In this document: positions 18,850 to 25,877 of the stretch, one piece after another | Layout: every line of letters starts with the position of its first letter | How positions within the stretch are numbered: the stretch's first letter is position 1 | Source of the DNA: Hungatella sp. UBA7603 | GTDB lineage: Bacteria > Bacillota > Clostridia > Lachnospirales > Lachnospiraceae | NCBI GenBank assembly: GCA_002478865.1 | Contig: DLJZ01000014.1 | Span: forward strand, 56,430-113,469 | Direction: 5' to 3' | DNA: 57,040 bases | Translations under genes and position numbers: made by a program | The notes under the pieces: model-generated | The model's input: only the letters and a program-made list of their open reading frames with translations | Told to the model about the DNA's origin: nothing | Database searches by the model: none

Positions 18850-19599
18850 TTAATCATTACTCTTTTCGGTTTGATCCAGAGAGGCATCGTCAGCATCTTC
18901 ATCTTGAGCTTGTTCGGTGTCTATTTCTTCCTCTTCCACATTCTCTCCTTTGGGATTATATGTGATGTGCATCTCGTTTCCGATCTTATCCTTTGCAGAG
19001 ATCGTTATGTTATCTTTCTTAATTTCAAACATGACAAGTCCAGTACTCCGGTCGATGGAGAGAGGGAGAATGTCAGGATTATCATCATTATAAGCAGTTA
19101 CCGATGAGTAATCCACTCCAGACTGGCTATCTTCCAGACGGAAAGAAAGAAGACCTTCCTTAAAGACCTTGTCCTTAATCACAGGAGGGGTATCATCTAA
19201 TACATTGACCTGTTCATTTAAGGCTGTTTTCATTTTATTAAATCCAGTAAGCTTTACTTCCAGGGCACCATTGTTAGTAAGAGCAGCAGTGAAGGTCTTA
19301 GAACCTATCTTTTTCATCTCGATCGGAGTTCCATCTAAGGTTACTTCCATGCTCTTTAATGGTAGCAGAGAGCTTATTTTAAGTTCCATAGTAGTATTGA
19401 TATAATCGCTGCTTTCGCCGATGGTAATATCGCCCTTTGGGTTTTCCGTAACCACTAGAAAGATTAAGCCATTCACAAGGATAAAAGGCAGCACATAAAA
19501 CAGAAGGATCGAAAGAAAACCACGTTTCCCCGCATCTTGTCTATATTGGGAGCCTGATTGCCTGCGGTTCGCCCTTGGCTGATTGTTATATTGGTTCAT
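18850..19599 (-). CDS. hypothetical single-pass membrane protein
   Basis: A 249-residue protein. Residues 1-27 are Gln/Arg-rich and probably cytoplasmic, one membrane helix follows (about 28-50), then a beta-rich extracytoplasmic part with an Ig-like segment (NVLDDTPPVIKD...). The C-terminus is strongly acidic. I do not recognise a family with confidence. It is the last chromosomal gene before the prophage integrase. Confidence 0.75.
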   Translation of the reverse strand: MNQYNNQPRANRRQSGSQYRQDAGKRGFLSILLFYVLPFILVNGLIFLVVTENPKGDITIGESSDYINTTMELKISSLLPLKSMEVTLDGTPIEMKKIGSKTFTAALTNNGALEVKLTGFNKMKTALNEQVNVLDDTPPVIKDKVFKEGLLSFRLEDSQSGVDYSSVTAYNDDNPDILPLSIDRSTGLVMFEIKKDNITISAKDKIGNEMHITYNPKGENVEEEEIDTEQAQDEDADDASLDQTEKSND

Positions 19600-19717
19600 A
19601 CTGATTTACTTTCCTCCTGATTGTATTTACGTTACCTAGCATAGCAGAAAATCATGGATCTTACAAGATTAACTATTAAATCGTAATAATTTAATTTATT
19701 CTTACGAAATGTCCTGT
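19600..19717. other. probable left prophage boundary (attL region)
   Basis: The integrase gene ends at 19718, so the left attachment site is expected in this AT-rich 118-base gap. The core cannot be defined, because the right end of the prophage and an uninfected strain are not available here. No tRNA gene is present, so integration is in an intergenic site. Confidence 0.4.
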
Positions 19718-20854
19718 TTATGCGTGTTTGAAGGCTACTATATTACCTTCTGACTGCATTTTGACTGCATTGTAATAGTCCTCAAGCTTTTCCACCTGCA
19801 CATCTGCATACCCGAAATGGGTATAAGTATCAAGGGTGGTTTTTATATCATCGTGCCCCAAGAGATATTGCGCCTGTTTAATATCTACCCCAGCTTTGTA
19901 CAAATCGCTTGCATAGGTATGTCGAAATATATGTGGTGTAATATCTTCTGCAAGAGGCACGTCAGATACGGCCTGCAGTTTCTTTAGGATTTTTTTCCAC
20001 CGAAAGTTCATTGTGCCACCAGAAACATACCCGCCATTGTGTGAAGTGAAAAGAATCCCAGTCTTACCTTTTGTGTACTCAGCAAGAACTTCTTGTAACG
20101 GACCCGGAATGGGGACCTGACGTTTACCCGCGGTTGTTTTTGTGTACTCCTGTAGGCAGTGTTCCCTTCTTTTACTGGAAACAAGGGTTTTGGCAATGTT
20201 GATCCGTTTTTTCTTAAGGTCCACATCTTTTACGTTCAAGGCCAGGGCTTCATTCTTTCTTAGCCCTGTGTAAAGAAGAAGATTGATAAAACAGAGTTCA
20301 AAACTATCTAGATCCGCTTTACTGACTAGCTTCCGTTCCACTTCTGTAATAGGTCGCTTTTTCCGCTGTCCGATATTTTTTATGCCTTTCATTCCAAGAG
20401 TAATATCTTTTGCTACGATATCTTTCTGAACAGCATAGCGGACGATCGCTTTAATCCGGGACAGACAAAAATTGTACTGTGCCAGTTTTTTGGATTTTAA
20501 CATAGAAGCTCGAAACCCTTCTATGTGGCTTTGGCGTAGATCCTTGATCTTTATGTCCCCAATATGGGAGTTTATCGTGCTTAATTGCCCTTTTATTGTA
20601 GTAATGGACTGTTCTCTAACACTTCCTATTTTTTCGTTTGTAAGCCACATTTCAGACAGTTCCCGGAAGGTAGTAGTTTCCTCCTGCAGAATAATTCCCT
20701 TGTCTTTAAGACTCATAAAGTCTCTGTAGTTCTTATCCAATTCCTTTAGGGTATCGCCATAAAGAGTTTTGCGGACGGGTTTGCCGTTTTTTATTGCAAT
20801 GGTTACCTGTTTCGCATATCTGCCATCCTTTCTTTTCTTTCGTTTTTCAGCCAT
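19718..20854 (-). CDS. int: prophage tyrosine integrase
   Basis: Catalyses integration and excision of the prophage. It has an N-terminal arm-binding domain, a core-binding SAM-like domain at about residues 60-160, and a catalytic domain. Active-site residues are Arg199 (TGLRKNEA), His308/Arg311 (HIFRHTYAS), His334 (LLGHDDI) and the nucleophile Tyr344 (DTYTHF). Length (378) is usual for Firmicute phage integrases. GAAAGGAAAT precedes the ATG. Confidence 0.95.
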   Translation of the reverse strand: MAEKRKKRKDGRYAKQVTIAIKNGKPVRKTLYGDTLKELDKNYRDFMSLKDKGIILQEETTTFRELSEMWLTNEKIGSVREQSITTIKGQLSTINSHIGDIKIKDLRQSHIEGFRASMLKSKKLAQYNFCLSRIKAIVRYAVQKDIVAKDITLGMKGIKNIGQRKKRPITEVERKLVSKADLDSFELCFINLLLYTGLRKNEALALNVKDVDLKKKRINIAKTLVSSKRREHCLQEYTKTTAGKRQVPIPGPLQEVLAEYTKGKTGILFTSHNGGYVSGGTMNFRWKKILKKLQAVSDVPLAEDITPHIFRHTYASDLYKAGVDIKQAQYLLGHDDIKTTLDTYTHFGYADVQVEKLEDYYNAVKMQSEGNIVAFKHA

Positions 20855-20897
20855 ATTATCATTTCCTTTCTATTTTTGAGTATAAAAAGAACGCCCC

Positions 20898-20926
20898 TTG
20901 CCAGCGCGTTTCGAAAATGATATAAT
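20898..20926 (+). promoter_or_regulatory. promoter of the candidate small RNA
   Basis: TTGCCA at 20898-20903, a 17-base spacer and a perfect TATAAT at 20921-20926. It points away from the integrase, but no gene lies on this strand for 2 kb. Confidence 0.65.
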
Positions 20927-20931
20927 CCTTG

Positions 20932-21020
20932 TGATGAGTAGGTTATATCTTTTCGGTAAATCCGGCAAGAGAAAATCTATATGTAAAGCCGTTCGGTGTT
21001 GGTAGCACCGGGCGGTTTTT
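20932..21020 (+). ncRNA. candidate prophage small RNA, about 89 nt
   Basis: A transcript from the 20898-20926 promoter would end at a strong terminator. In that terminator, 20985-20998 (containing CCGTTCGGTG) pairs with 21006-21019 (CACCGGGCGG...) around a 7-base loop, then T-run. A smaller hairpin is possible upstream (TTTTCGG/CCGGCAAGA). There is no ribosome site or open frame. The RNA lies between the leftward integrase and lipoprotein genes, partly opposing any read-through into int. Function is unknown. Confidence 0.6.
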
Positions 21021-21021
21021 A

Positions 21022-21594
21022 TCATTTTTTATTATATTCGTCTGAAATACTATCTAAAGCAGCATCCTGTTTTTCATTCATACTTTCCAGTTTTTCATTG
21101 AAATCTTTAACAGGGTCTTTATCTTTAAGATCTTCCGTTTTCTTGGATACTAAAGTATCATTAGCATAATCGTAAAGATCAACGGTATCTTCCGTTCCTG
21201 GCAGCGTATAGTAAGTGTGTTGATTTTTACTATTATCAATATAAAGGACAGTCCAAGAGCCAGTTATACCTCTATACGAACAGCTGCATTTCAACGAATA
21301 TAATTCGGTTTCTATTATAGCGTCTATAAAAATGGTTTCAGAATCTATTTTTTTCATATTATCGTAAGACATATCAGAAATTTCTGATACTCCAATCTGG
21401 GTTAAGGCAACTGATAACTTTTTTTTAAGAATGTCTACCTTCGGCAAATCTTCCGTACCATCATTTGAGTTCATTTCAGCAACACTTGCAGTAGTTGAAA
21501 CAGGGGTTGTTTCTTTCTGTGGACTGGTTGTGGAGCATCCTGATAATAGCAGACATGTCCCTAAAATAAGCAATCCTTTTCTTACTTTTCTCAT
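21022..21594 (-). CDS. prophage-encoded lipoprotein
   Basis: A 190-residue exported protein with a lipobox (LLLSGCS) followed by a Ser/Thr-rich linker and a soluble domain of no recognised family. The start at 21594 is preferred over 21600 because the ribosome site GAGGA is then correctly spaced. It sits in the lysogeny module beside the repressor, so it is probably expressed in the lysogen and may alter the cell surface. Confidence 0.7.
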   Translation of the reverse strand: MRKVRKGLLILGTCLLLSGCSTTSPQKETTPVSTTASVAEMNSNDGTEDLPKVDILKKKLSVALTQIGVSEISDMSYDNMKKIDSETIFIDAIIETELYSLKCSCSYRGITGSWTVLYIDNSKNQHTYYTLPGTEDTVDLYDYANDTLVSKKTEDLKDKDPVKDFNEKLESMNEKQDAALDSISDEYNKK

Positions 21595-21615
21595 ACTCAT
21601 TCCTCTTTATCTTTA

Positions 21616-21646
21616 GTATTTATTAAAAAGCCATAGGCTATTTTAA
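21616..21646. repeat. direct repeat copy 1 (leader/terminator)
   Basis: The 31-base sequence beginning GTATTTATTAAAAAGCCATA recurs at 21963-21993 with one difference. It contains a small hairpin (AAAAGCC/GGCT with flanking A/T-runs) that could terminate the preceding leftward gene. The adjoining start-codon context (CTCATACTCATTCC) is also duplicated. Confidence 0.75.
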
Positions 21647-21942
21647 TTCTTAGATTTCCAACTCACCCTTAAAACAAAGCCTACAATCCAGTAGATCCCA
21701 CCAGTAAAACAGCCCAAAATGAAGATCCAAAACCATTTCAGATACCAGGGGAGTGGTTTTTTGCTTGTTGCGTAGTTATTCACGGCGCTAGCACTGGAAC
21801 TTGATGAAGCCGTGTTGTTAATTATAATGGGATTATCTTTGCTTGCGGATAATTGCTCTACTTGCTTACCGCATTTCGGGCATACCACGCAGTCTACATC
21901 GATTACCTCACCGCAGTGTTTACAAAATTTTGTATTGCTCAT
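21643..21942 (-). CDS. zinc-ribbon membrane protein
   Basis: A 99-residue protein: an N-terminal zinc ribbon (CKHCGEV...CPKCGKQ) at about residues 7-27, a Ser-rich linker, and hydrophobic segments near the C-terminus (WYLKWFWIFILGCFTGGIYW). This plan is common in small clostridial phage and chromosomal proteins of unknown role. The start at 21942 has the better ribosome-site spacing. It belongs to the lysogeny accessory genes. Confidence 0.7.
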   Translation of the reverse strand: MSNTKFCKHCGEVIDVDCVVCPKCGKQVEQLSASKDNPIIINNTASSSSSASAVNNYATSKKPLPWYLKWFWIFILGCFTGGIYWIVGFVLRVSWKSKN

Positions 21943-21962
21943 ACTCATTCCCTCTTTCTTAT

Positions 21963-21993
21963 GTATTTATTAAAAAGCCATAGGCTGTTTTAA
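21963..21993. repeat. direct repeat copy 2 (leader/terminator)
   Basis: Partner of 21616-21646 with an A/G difference after the hairpin. It lies between the zinc-ribbon gene and the ImmA-like gene and probably ends the ImmA transcript. Confidence 0.75.
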
Positions 21994-21995
21994 TC

Positions 21996-22472
21996 TTATT
22001 CTATTGCTATCAATGTATGTACCTGAAGACGGGGCTCGAACTGCAGAAAATAATTATCAACCATAGTCCCTGTTCCGTAAATCTGTCTATAGTATTCAAG
22101 GGCTTCTTTTAATGTAGCCTCTGAGACATTGAGATATTCTGAAACATCATGTACGTTTTCGCAGTGAGCCTTGAATGCATTAATGATGCCGTTCAAGCCA
22201 ATCCTTGCATTAAAGCCCCATAACCTGGCAGTGCGTTCTTGCTTTTGATTTACAACAATCTTGGGATTTATTATATTCCCGGATGTTGTAAAATGGTGAC
22301 CAAGTTCTTCTGCTAACACATCAGCCTTTGAAGCAGTGGTTTGCAAGGCTGAGTTAACAGCTATTGAACCGTCACAATATAACCCTTGAATTTTCTTACT
22401 CTTAAAATCAATATAATCGACTATTATTTTTTCTTCATATGCCTTTTGTTCTAGCTTCTCTAAATCGTTCAT
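21996..22472 (-). CDS. ImmA/IrrE-type metallopeptidase-like protein
   Basis: A 158-residue protein next to the repressor, matching the partner proteases that cleave phage repressors on DNA damage (ImmA family). The zinc-site region reads LAEELGHHFT: the EELGHH form seen in many phage members, not the textbook HExxH. Conserved ARLWGFNARIG follows. The start is ATG 22472 (a TTG lies just before). It probably helps inactivate the neighbouring repressor during induction. Confidence 0.8.
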   Translation of the reverse strand: MNDLEKLEQKAYEEKIIVDYIDFKSKKIQGLYCDGSIAVNSALQTTASKADVLAEELGHHFTTSGNIINPKIVVNQKQERTARLWGFNARIGLNGIINAFKAHCENVHDVSEYLNVSEATLKEALEYYRQIYGTGTMVDNYFLQFEPRLQVHTLIAIE

Positions 22473-22491
22473 CAACTGTCCCCGTGTAGTA

Positions 22492-22818
22492 CTATTTTTT
22501 ACGTCTACTCTTTATAAATTCAACATAATTCATAATTTCTTCCAACTCATCTTCCGAAAGATCATCCCCCTCAAGATGCGCCGCCAAAGTTTCGATTTGA
22601 TTTGGTTTTACGCTGGATGCTTCAGGCCCCTCTCCAGTAACTAAGTAGTCAACTGTAACGCCAAAATAGTCTGCTATTTTTTTCATTTTATCAGCTTTAG
22701 GAGTGCTTTTGCCTCTTTTCCATTCGCTAAATAATGATGAGGGTAGACCTGTCCCTCTGCAAACATCGGCAGCTTTTACTCCCCGAGCTTCTAAGAGTTT
22801 CAAAAAAATTTCATACAT
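22492..22818 (-). CDS. CI-like prophage repressor (XRE family)
   Basis: A 108-residue DNA-binding protein with an N-terminal helix-turn-helix (VCRGTGLPSSLFSEWKRGKSTPKADKMKKIA) and a short acidic C-terminal part. It lacks a LexA-type self-cleavage domain, consistent with dependence on the adjacent ImmA-like protein. It faces the early promoter region holding repeated palindromes, and the Cro-like gene opposite shares its FSEWKRGK recognition segment. Confidence 0.88.
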   Translation of the reverse strand: MYEIFLKLLEARGVKAADVCRGTGLPSSLFSEWKRGKSTPKADKMKKIADYFGVTVDYLVTGEGPEASSVKPNQIETLAAHLEGDDLSEDELEEIMNYVEFIKSRRKK

Positions 22819-22839
22819 AGTACTTTCCTTTCGAAAAAA

Positions 22840-22977
22840 CTAGAAAATTCTAATAAAACGACTTGACAAACTAGAATAATCTAGCTATACTATGCGTATG
22901 AGTTAGAAAATCCTAGGAAATGTATTCTAGTTTATATAATTGATCTGTGGTGATTTTGATTATATAGAATTTTCTAG
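22840..22977. promoter_or_regulatory. prophage immunity operators
   Basis: Four 14-bp palindromes of the form CTAGAAAATTCTAG occur at 22840-22853, 22871-22884, 22903-22916 and 22964-22977. A half-site lies at 22924-22930. The second is a near-perfect CTAGAATAATCTAG inside the rightward promoter. They are the expected binding sites of the CI-like and Cro-like proteins. Confidence 0.8.
22863..22891 (+). promoter_or_regulatory. rightward early (lytic) promoter
   Basis: Perfect TTGACA (22863-22868), 17-base spacer and TATACT (22886-22891). The spacer is almost filled by an operator palindrome, so a bound repressor would exclude RNA polymerase. It drives the early genes starting at 23026. Confidence 0.8.
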
Positions 22978-23025
22978 CTAAAGTCAATATAAAAAGTAGA
23001 ATTTCTGAGAAAGTAGGTGATTTTT

Positions 23026-23244
23026 TTGCTTAGTTCCGTTGATTCCTTTCGAAAATTGGAGGATCTTGTGGGGAATGATGGGATTACCTTCTATGCACTC
23101 GGTAAGGAAGTGGGATTTCCGTCGTCCTTCTTTAGCGAATGGAAGAGGGGAAAAATGATGCCAAAAGCTGACAAGTTGATAATTTTGGCAGAACGTTTTA
23201 AGGTTTCAATCAATTATTTTTTGGAGGATGCACAGGACACATAA
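23026..23244 (+). CDS. Cro-like XRE regulator
   Basis: A 72-residue single-domain helix-turn-helix protein, first gene of the early transcript. It shares the segment FFSEWKRGK and the KADK helix with the CI-like repressor, so it probably reads the same operators and shuts down lysogenic transcription. TTG at 23026 is chosen because AGGTGA is 5-6 bases upstream; a GTG at 23017 would overlap that ribosome site. Confidence 0.78.
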   Translation: MLSSVDSFRKLEDLVGNDGITFYALGKEVGFPSSFFSEWKRGKMMPKADKLIILAERFKVSINYFLEDAQDT

Positions 23245-23269
23245 CAAATTAATAAGAGGAGGTGAGAAC

Positions 23270-23455
23270 GTGTTGGACAAGCAATTTCTAACAATTAAGG
23301 ACTGCATAGCACGCCACAGCGTAAGCCATAACACTATAGAAGCCCTGTTTAAGAGAAAAGGCTCTCCAGCAATCCGTGTTGGCCGTAAATGGCAAGTGGA
23401 CGTTGAGAAATGGGATCAGTATCTACTTAAACTAGCAGATGAAGGTAAAGGATGA
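23270..23455 (+). CDS. excisionase-like winged-helix DNA-binding protein
   Basis: A 61-residue protein with the helix-turn-helix_17/excisionase plan: FLTIKDCIARHSVSHNTIEALFKR, then SPAIRVGRKWQVDVEKWDQYL. Such proteins act as Xis or as early regulators. The GTG at 23270 sits behind AGGAGGTG (an adjacent TTG at 23273 is also possible). Position just after cro fits an excision/regulatory role. Confidence 0.7.
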   Translation: MLDKQFLTIKDCIARHSVSHNTIEALFKRKGSPAIRVGRKWQVDVEKWDQYLLKLADEGKG

Positions 23456-23470
23456 GAAAGGAGGTCCCCC

Positions 23471-23620
23471 ATGCGGAAGTACTATGACAACCTAGACGAT
23501 TACACCGACACCCGCCCGTCAAAACTGATGGAGTTTACAAAGCGGATTATGCCGGCGGTGATATTTGGTAGTAGCTTAATCCTGATGTTTGCCATTTGTG
23601 GTGCGTTAGAGGTTATGTGA
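23471..23620 (+). CDS. small membrane protein
   Basis: A 49-codon gene with AAAGGAGGT upstream of its ATG. The first ~27 residues are charged (RKYYDNLDDYTDTRPSK), then one hydrophobic helix (AVIFGSSLILMFAICGAL). Early phage location; function unknown. It is supported by its ribosome site and its tight packing between neighbours. Confidence 0.6.
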   Translation: MRKYYDNLDDYTDTRPSKLMEFTKRIMPAVIFGSSLILMFAICGALEVM

Positions 23621-23634
23621 GAGGAGGAAACAGA

Positions 23635-23859
23635 GTGTATCAATTTGATTATGAAGCCCTGAAAGCCAAGATTGACTCTTCTGGTATGAAGCAGAAAGCC
23701 GTAGCGGTTAAAGCTGGATTGAAAGAAAATCATTTCTGCTTAATTTTAAATGGAAAGCGTAAGTGTGAAGCCGGAGAATATATCAGCTTGTGCAAGGCTT
23801 TAGAAGTTAGCCCCTGGGCGTATATGAAGGAGGTGAGTGTAGTTGAAGAAGATAAATAG
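23635..23859 (+). CDS. XRE-type helix-turn-helix protein
   Basis: A 74-residue regulator: YEALKAKIDSSGMKQKAVAVKAGLKENHF and a downstream recognition part, ending with an acidic tail. GTG at 23635 follows GAGAGGAGG. Third DNA-binding protein of the early block; it may act on later phage promoters. Confidence 0.7.
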   Translation: MYQFDYEALKAKIDSSGMKQKAVAVKAGLKENHFCLILNGKRKCEAGEYISLCKALEVSPWAYMKEVSVVEEDK

Positions 23860-24001
23860 CACAGTAAGGATAACCGTTCATGTTCCTGGAGTAGAAAAGT
23901 CCCTTAAAAAGTTAAAACGCTTAAAAAGGCATCTAAAAAAAGCCAATTCATTGGTGAGTGAACTGGCTTTGAAGAATCTGGAACTATCTATTCGTACTTG
24001 A
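23843..24001 (+). CDS. small basic protein
   Basis: A 52-codon frame starting with TTG behind AAGGAGGTGAGTGTAG and overlapping the previous gene by 17 bases. It is very lysine-rich (SLKKLKRLKRHLKKA) and probably helical, perhaps DNA- or RNA-binding. It runs 14 bases into the convergent zinc-ribbon gene. Confidence 0.5.
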   Translation: MKKINSTVRITVHVPGVEKSLKKLKRLKRHLKKANSLVSELALKNLELSIRT

Positions 24002-24209
24002 TGTTTAAATCCAAATTAATGGTGTTGTGACAAGCAGGACAAGTGCTGGCACCGGGGCGAGTAGATATTTTGCTGTGACAATGCGGACATTCAACATCAT
24101 AACTTCGTGCCATAATTTGTTGTTCGGCATTTGATTTAACTTGTTGTTCTAGATCTTTCATTAAACGGTTCATGTCAGATTTGCTGCTAAGGTTATACTT
24201 TTTGGCCAT
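23988..24209 (-). CDS. small zinc-ribbon protein
   Basis: A 73-residue cytosolic protein with a helical N-terminal half and one zinc ribbon (CPHCHSK...CPACHNT). It is the only leftward gene in the early region, with its own strong promoter and an SOS-like box near the transcription start. ATG 24209 is chosen for its GAAAGGGAA site. Function unknown. Confidence 0.7.
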   Translation of the reverse strand: MAKKYNLSSKSDMNRLMKDLEQQVKSNAEQQIMARSYDVECPHCHSKISTRPGASTCPACHNTINLDLNIKYE

Positions 24210-24236
24210 ATTGGTTCCCTTTCTATATGTAGTGGC

Positions 24237-24248
24237 AAACAACTGTTC
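24237..24248 (-). promoter_or_regulatory. SOS-like box at the zinc-ribbon promoter
   Basis: On the minus strand GAACAGTTGTTT, i.e. GAAC-N4-GTTT, sits directly at the expected transcription start. This is close to the Gram-positive LexA site GAAC-N4-GTTC but not perfect. Confidence 0.4.
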
Positions 24249-24255
24249 TATACAT

Positions 24256-24284
24256 ATTGTAGTGTACATTATTTAGAAAGTCAA
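24256..24284 (-). promoter_or_regulatory. promoter of the leftward zinc-ribbon gene
   Basis: TTGACT (24284-24279) and TACAAT (24261-24256) on the minus strand with a 17-base spacer. Confidence 0.7.
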
Positions 24285-24363
24285 TTTTTATACTAAGAAA
24301 ATCGTAAGAAAATGTGAAAAAGCCGAAAGTTATCCACAATAAGCAGAGAAAGGAGAAACGCTG

Positions 24364-24549
24364 ATGGGAAGACCAGGGAAGCCGACCAAGGGTCAGCGGG
24401 ACATAATCCAGCAGAACGGGTATGATCCTGAATTGTATCTGGTCATATCGAATGAAGCTCGGAAGATGCGCTTACTAAACGTAGCCACCGGAGAGAGGCT
24501 AAAAATTAAAAAGAACCCGGCAGGTGCGAACTGCCAAGGTTCAAGGTAA
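24364..24549 (+). CDS. DUF6906 family phage protein
   Basis: A 61-residue protein with the family plan: GRPGKPTKGQRDIIQQNGYDPELYLVI followed by a strand-turn-strand end. Such small proteins are common in early regions of clostridial phages; the function is unknown. AAAGGAGAAA precedes the ATG. Confidence 0.65.
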   Translation: MGRPGKPTKGQRDIIQQNGYDPELYLVISNEARKMRLLNVATGERLKIKKNPAGANCQGSR

Positions 24550-24602
24550 CTAATAAATATTTTACATCCTTATTATAAGGGATTTACAGGAGGATTGCAA
24601 CT

Positions 24603-25877
24603 ATGTCTATGAAGATCAATCAGTTAGAGATTGAGAATGTAAAGCGCATCAAGGCCGTAAAGATTGAGCCAACCGCAAACGGCCTGACCATTATCGGAGG
24701 CCGTAACAACCAGGGAAAGACCTCTGTATTGGATTCCATTGCCTGGGTGCTTGGTGGGGACAAGTATCGCCCATCACAGGCCCAGCGTGACCAGTCAGTG
24801 GTTCCACCTAACCTGCGCATCACTATGAGCAACGGCCTTGTTGTTGAAAGGAAAGGCAAGAATAGCGCCTTGAAGGTCACAGATCCAAAAGGACAAAAGG
24901 GTGGCCAACAGCTTCTTAATGACTTTGTGGAACAGTTTTCCCTGAACCTTCCTAAGTTTATGGAATCCACTTCTAAGGAAAAAGCGCAGATCCTACTTAA
25001 GATTATCGGAGTAGGGGACAAGCTTCTGACACTGGAACGGGAAGAACAGGAGCGATACAATGAGCGGCTTACTATTGGCCGTATTGCGGACCAGAAAGAA
25101 AAGTATGCCAAGGAACAACCAGCTTACAATGACGCTCCAGCGGAATTGGTTTCTGCTTCGGAACTCATTAAGAAGCAACAAGACATCCTAGCACAGAATG
25201 GAGAGAACCAGAGAAAACGGGAACGCCTCCATCAACTGGAACAGGAAGATCAGAGACTTATGGAGCAGATTCAGGAACTACTGAAAAAGCAAGAGGCGGT
25301 CCGGGCCGATCTTACCATTGCTAGAATGAACGCCAAGGATTTAGAAGATAAGTCCACTACAGAACTGGAGCAAAATATCTCTGATATTGAGGAAATCAAC
25401 CGTAAAGTGCGGGCGAACCTTGATAAAGAAAAGGCAGAGGACGACGCCAAAGAATACCGCCGGCAGTGTGACCAGCTTACTAAGCAGCTTGATGAAAGCC
25501 GTGAAGCAAAGAATAACCTGCTTAAGACAGCGGAGCTTCCTCTTCCGGAACTTTCTATAAAAGATGGGGAGCTGATTTATAAGGGGCAACAGTGGGACAA
25601 TATGTCTGGTTCTGATCGTCTAAAAGTAGCTACCGCCATTGTCCGGAAGCTTAATCCAGAATGTGGTTTCGTCCTCCTTGACAAGTTGGAGCAGATGGAT
25701 CTTGAAGTGCTGAATGAGTTTGGTGAGTGGCTACAAGCCGAAGGTTTACAAGCTATTGCTACCAGAGTAAGCACCGGGGAAGAATGTTCCATCATTATTG
25801 AAGACGGATACGTGGCAGGGCAAAAACACCCACTCATGGAAGATAAGAAAACAGAATGGAAGGAAGGAGTATTTTAA
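24603..25877 (+). CDS. AAA/ABC-type ATPase (SbcC/RecN-like, degenerate)
   Basis: A 424-residue ATPase of the phage recombination module. Walker A GGRNNQGKTS is at about residues 32-41. A coiled coil spans about 150-310, and a signature-like MSGSDRLKVA is near 335. The Walker B equivalent reads FVLLDKLEQMD, with Lys where SbcC/Rad50-like enzymes have the catalytic Glu. AGGAGG is eight bases before the ATG. It is coupled to the next gene by a TAATG overlap and may load or control the annealing protein. Confidence 0.8.
   Translation: MSMKINQLEIENVKRIKAVKIEPTANGLTIIGGRNNQGKTSVLDSIAWVLGGDKYRPSQAQRDQSVVPPNLRITMSNGLVVERKGKNSALKVTDPKGQKGGQQLLNDFVEQFSLNLPKFMESTSKEKAQILLKIIGVGDKLLTLEREEQERYNERLTIGRIADQKEKYAKEQPAYNDAPAELVSASELIKKQQDILAQNGENQRKRERLHQLEQEDQRLMEQIQELLKKQEAVRADLTIARMNAKDLEDKSTTELEQNISDIEEINRKVRANLDKEKAEDDAKEYRRQCDQLTKQLDESREAKNNLLKTAELPLPELSIKDGELIYKGQQWDNMSGSDRLKVATAIVRKLNPECGFVLLDKLEQMDLEVLNEFGEWLQAEGLQAIATRVSTGEECSIIIEDGYVAGQKHPLMEDKKTEWKEGVF

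Noticed and set aside
19600..19717. Search for an exact attachment core
   Set aside because: The right prophage end is outside the window, so no repeat can be matched.
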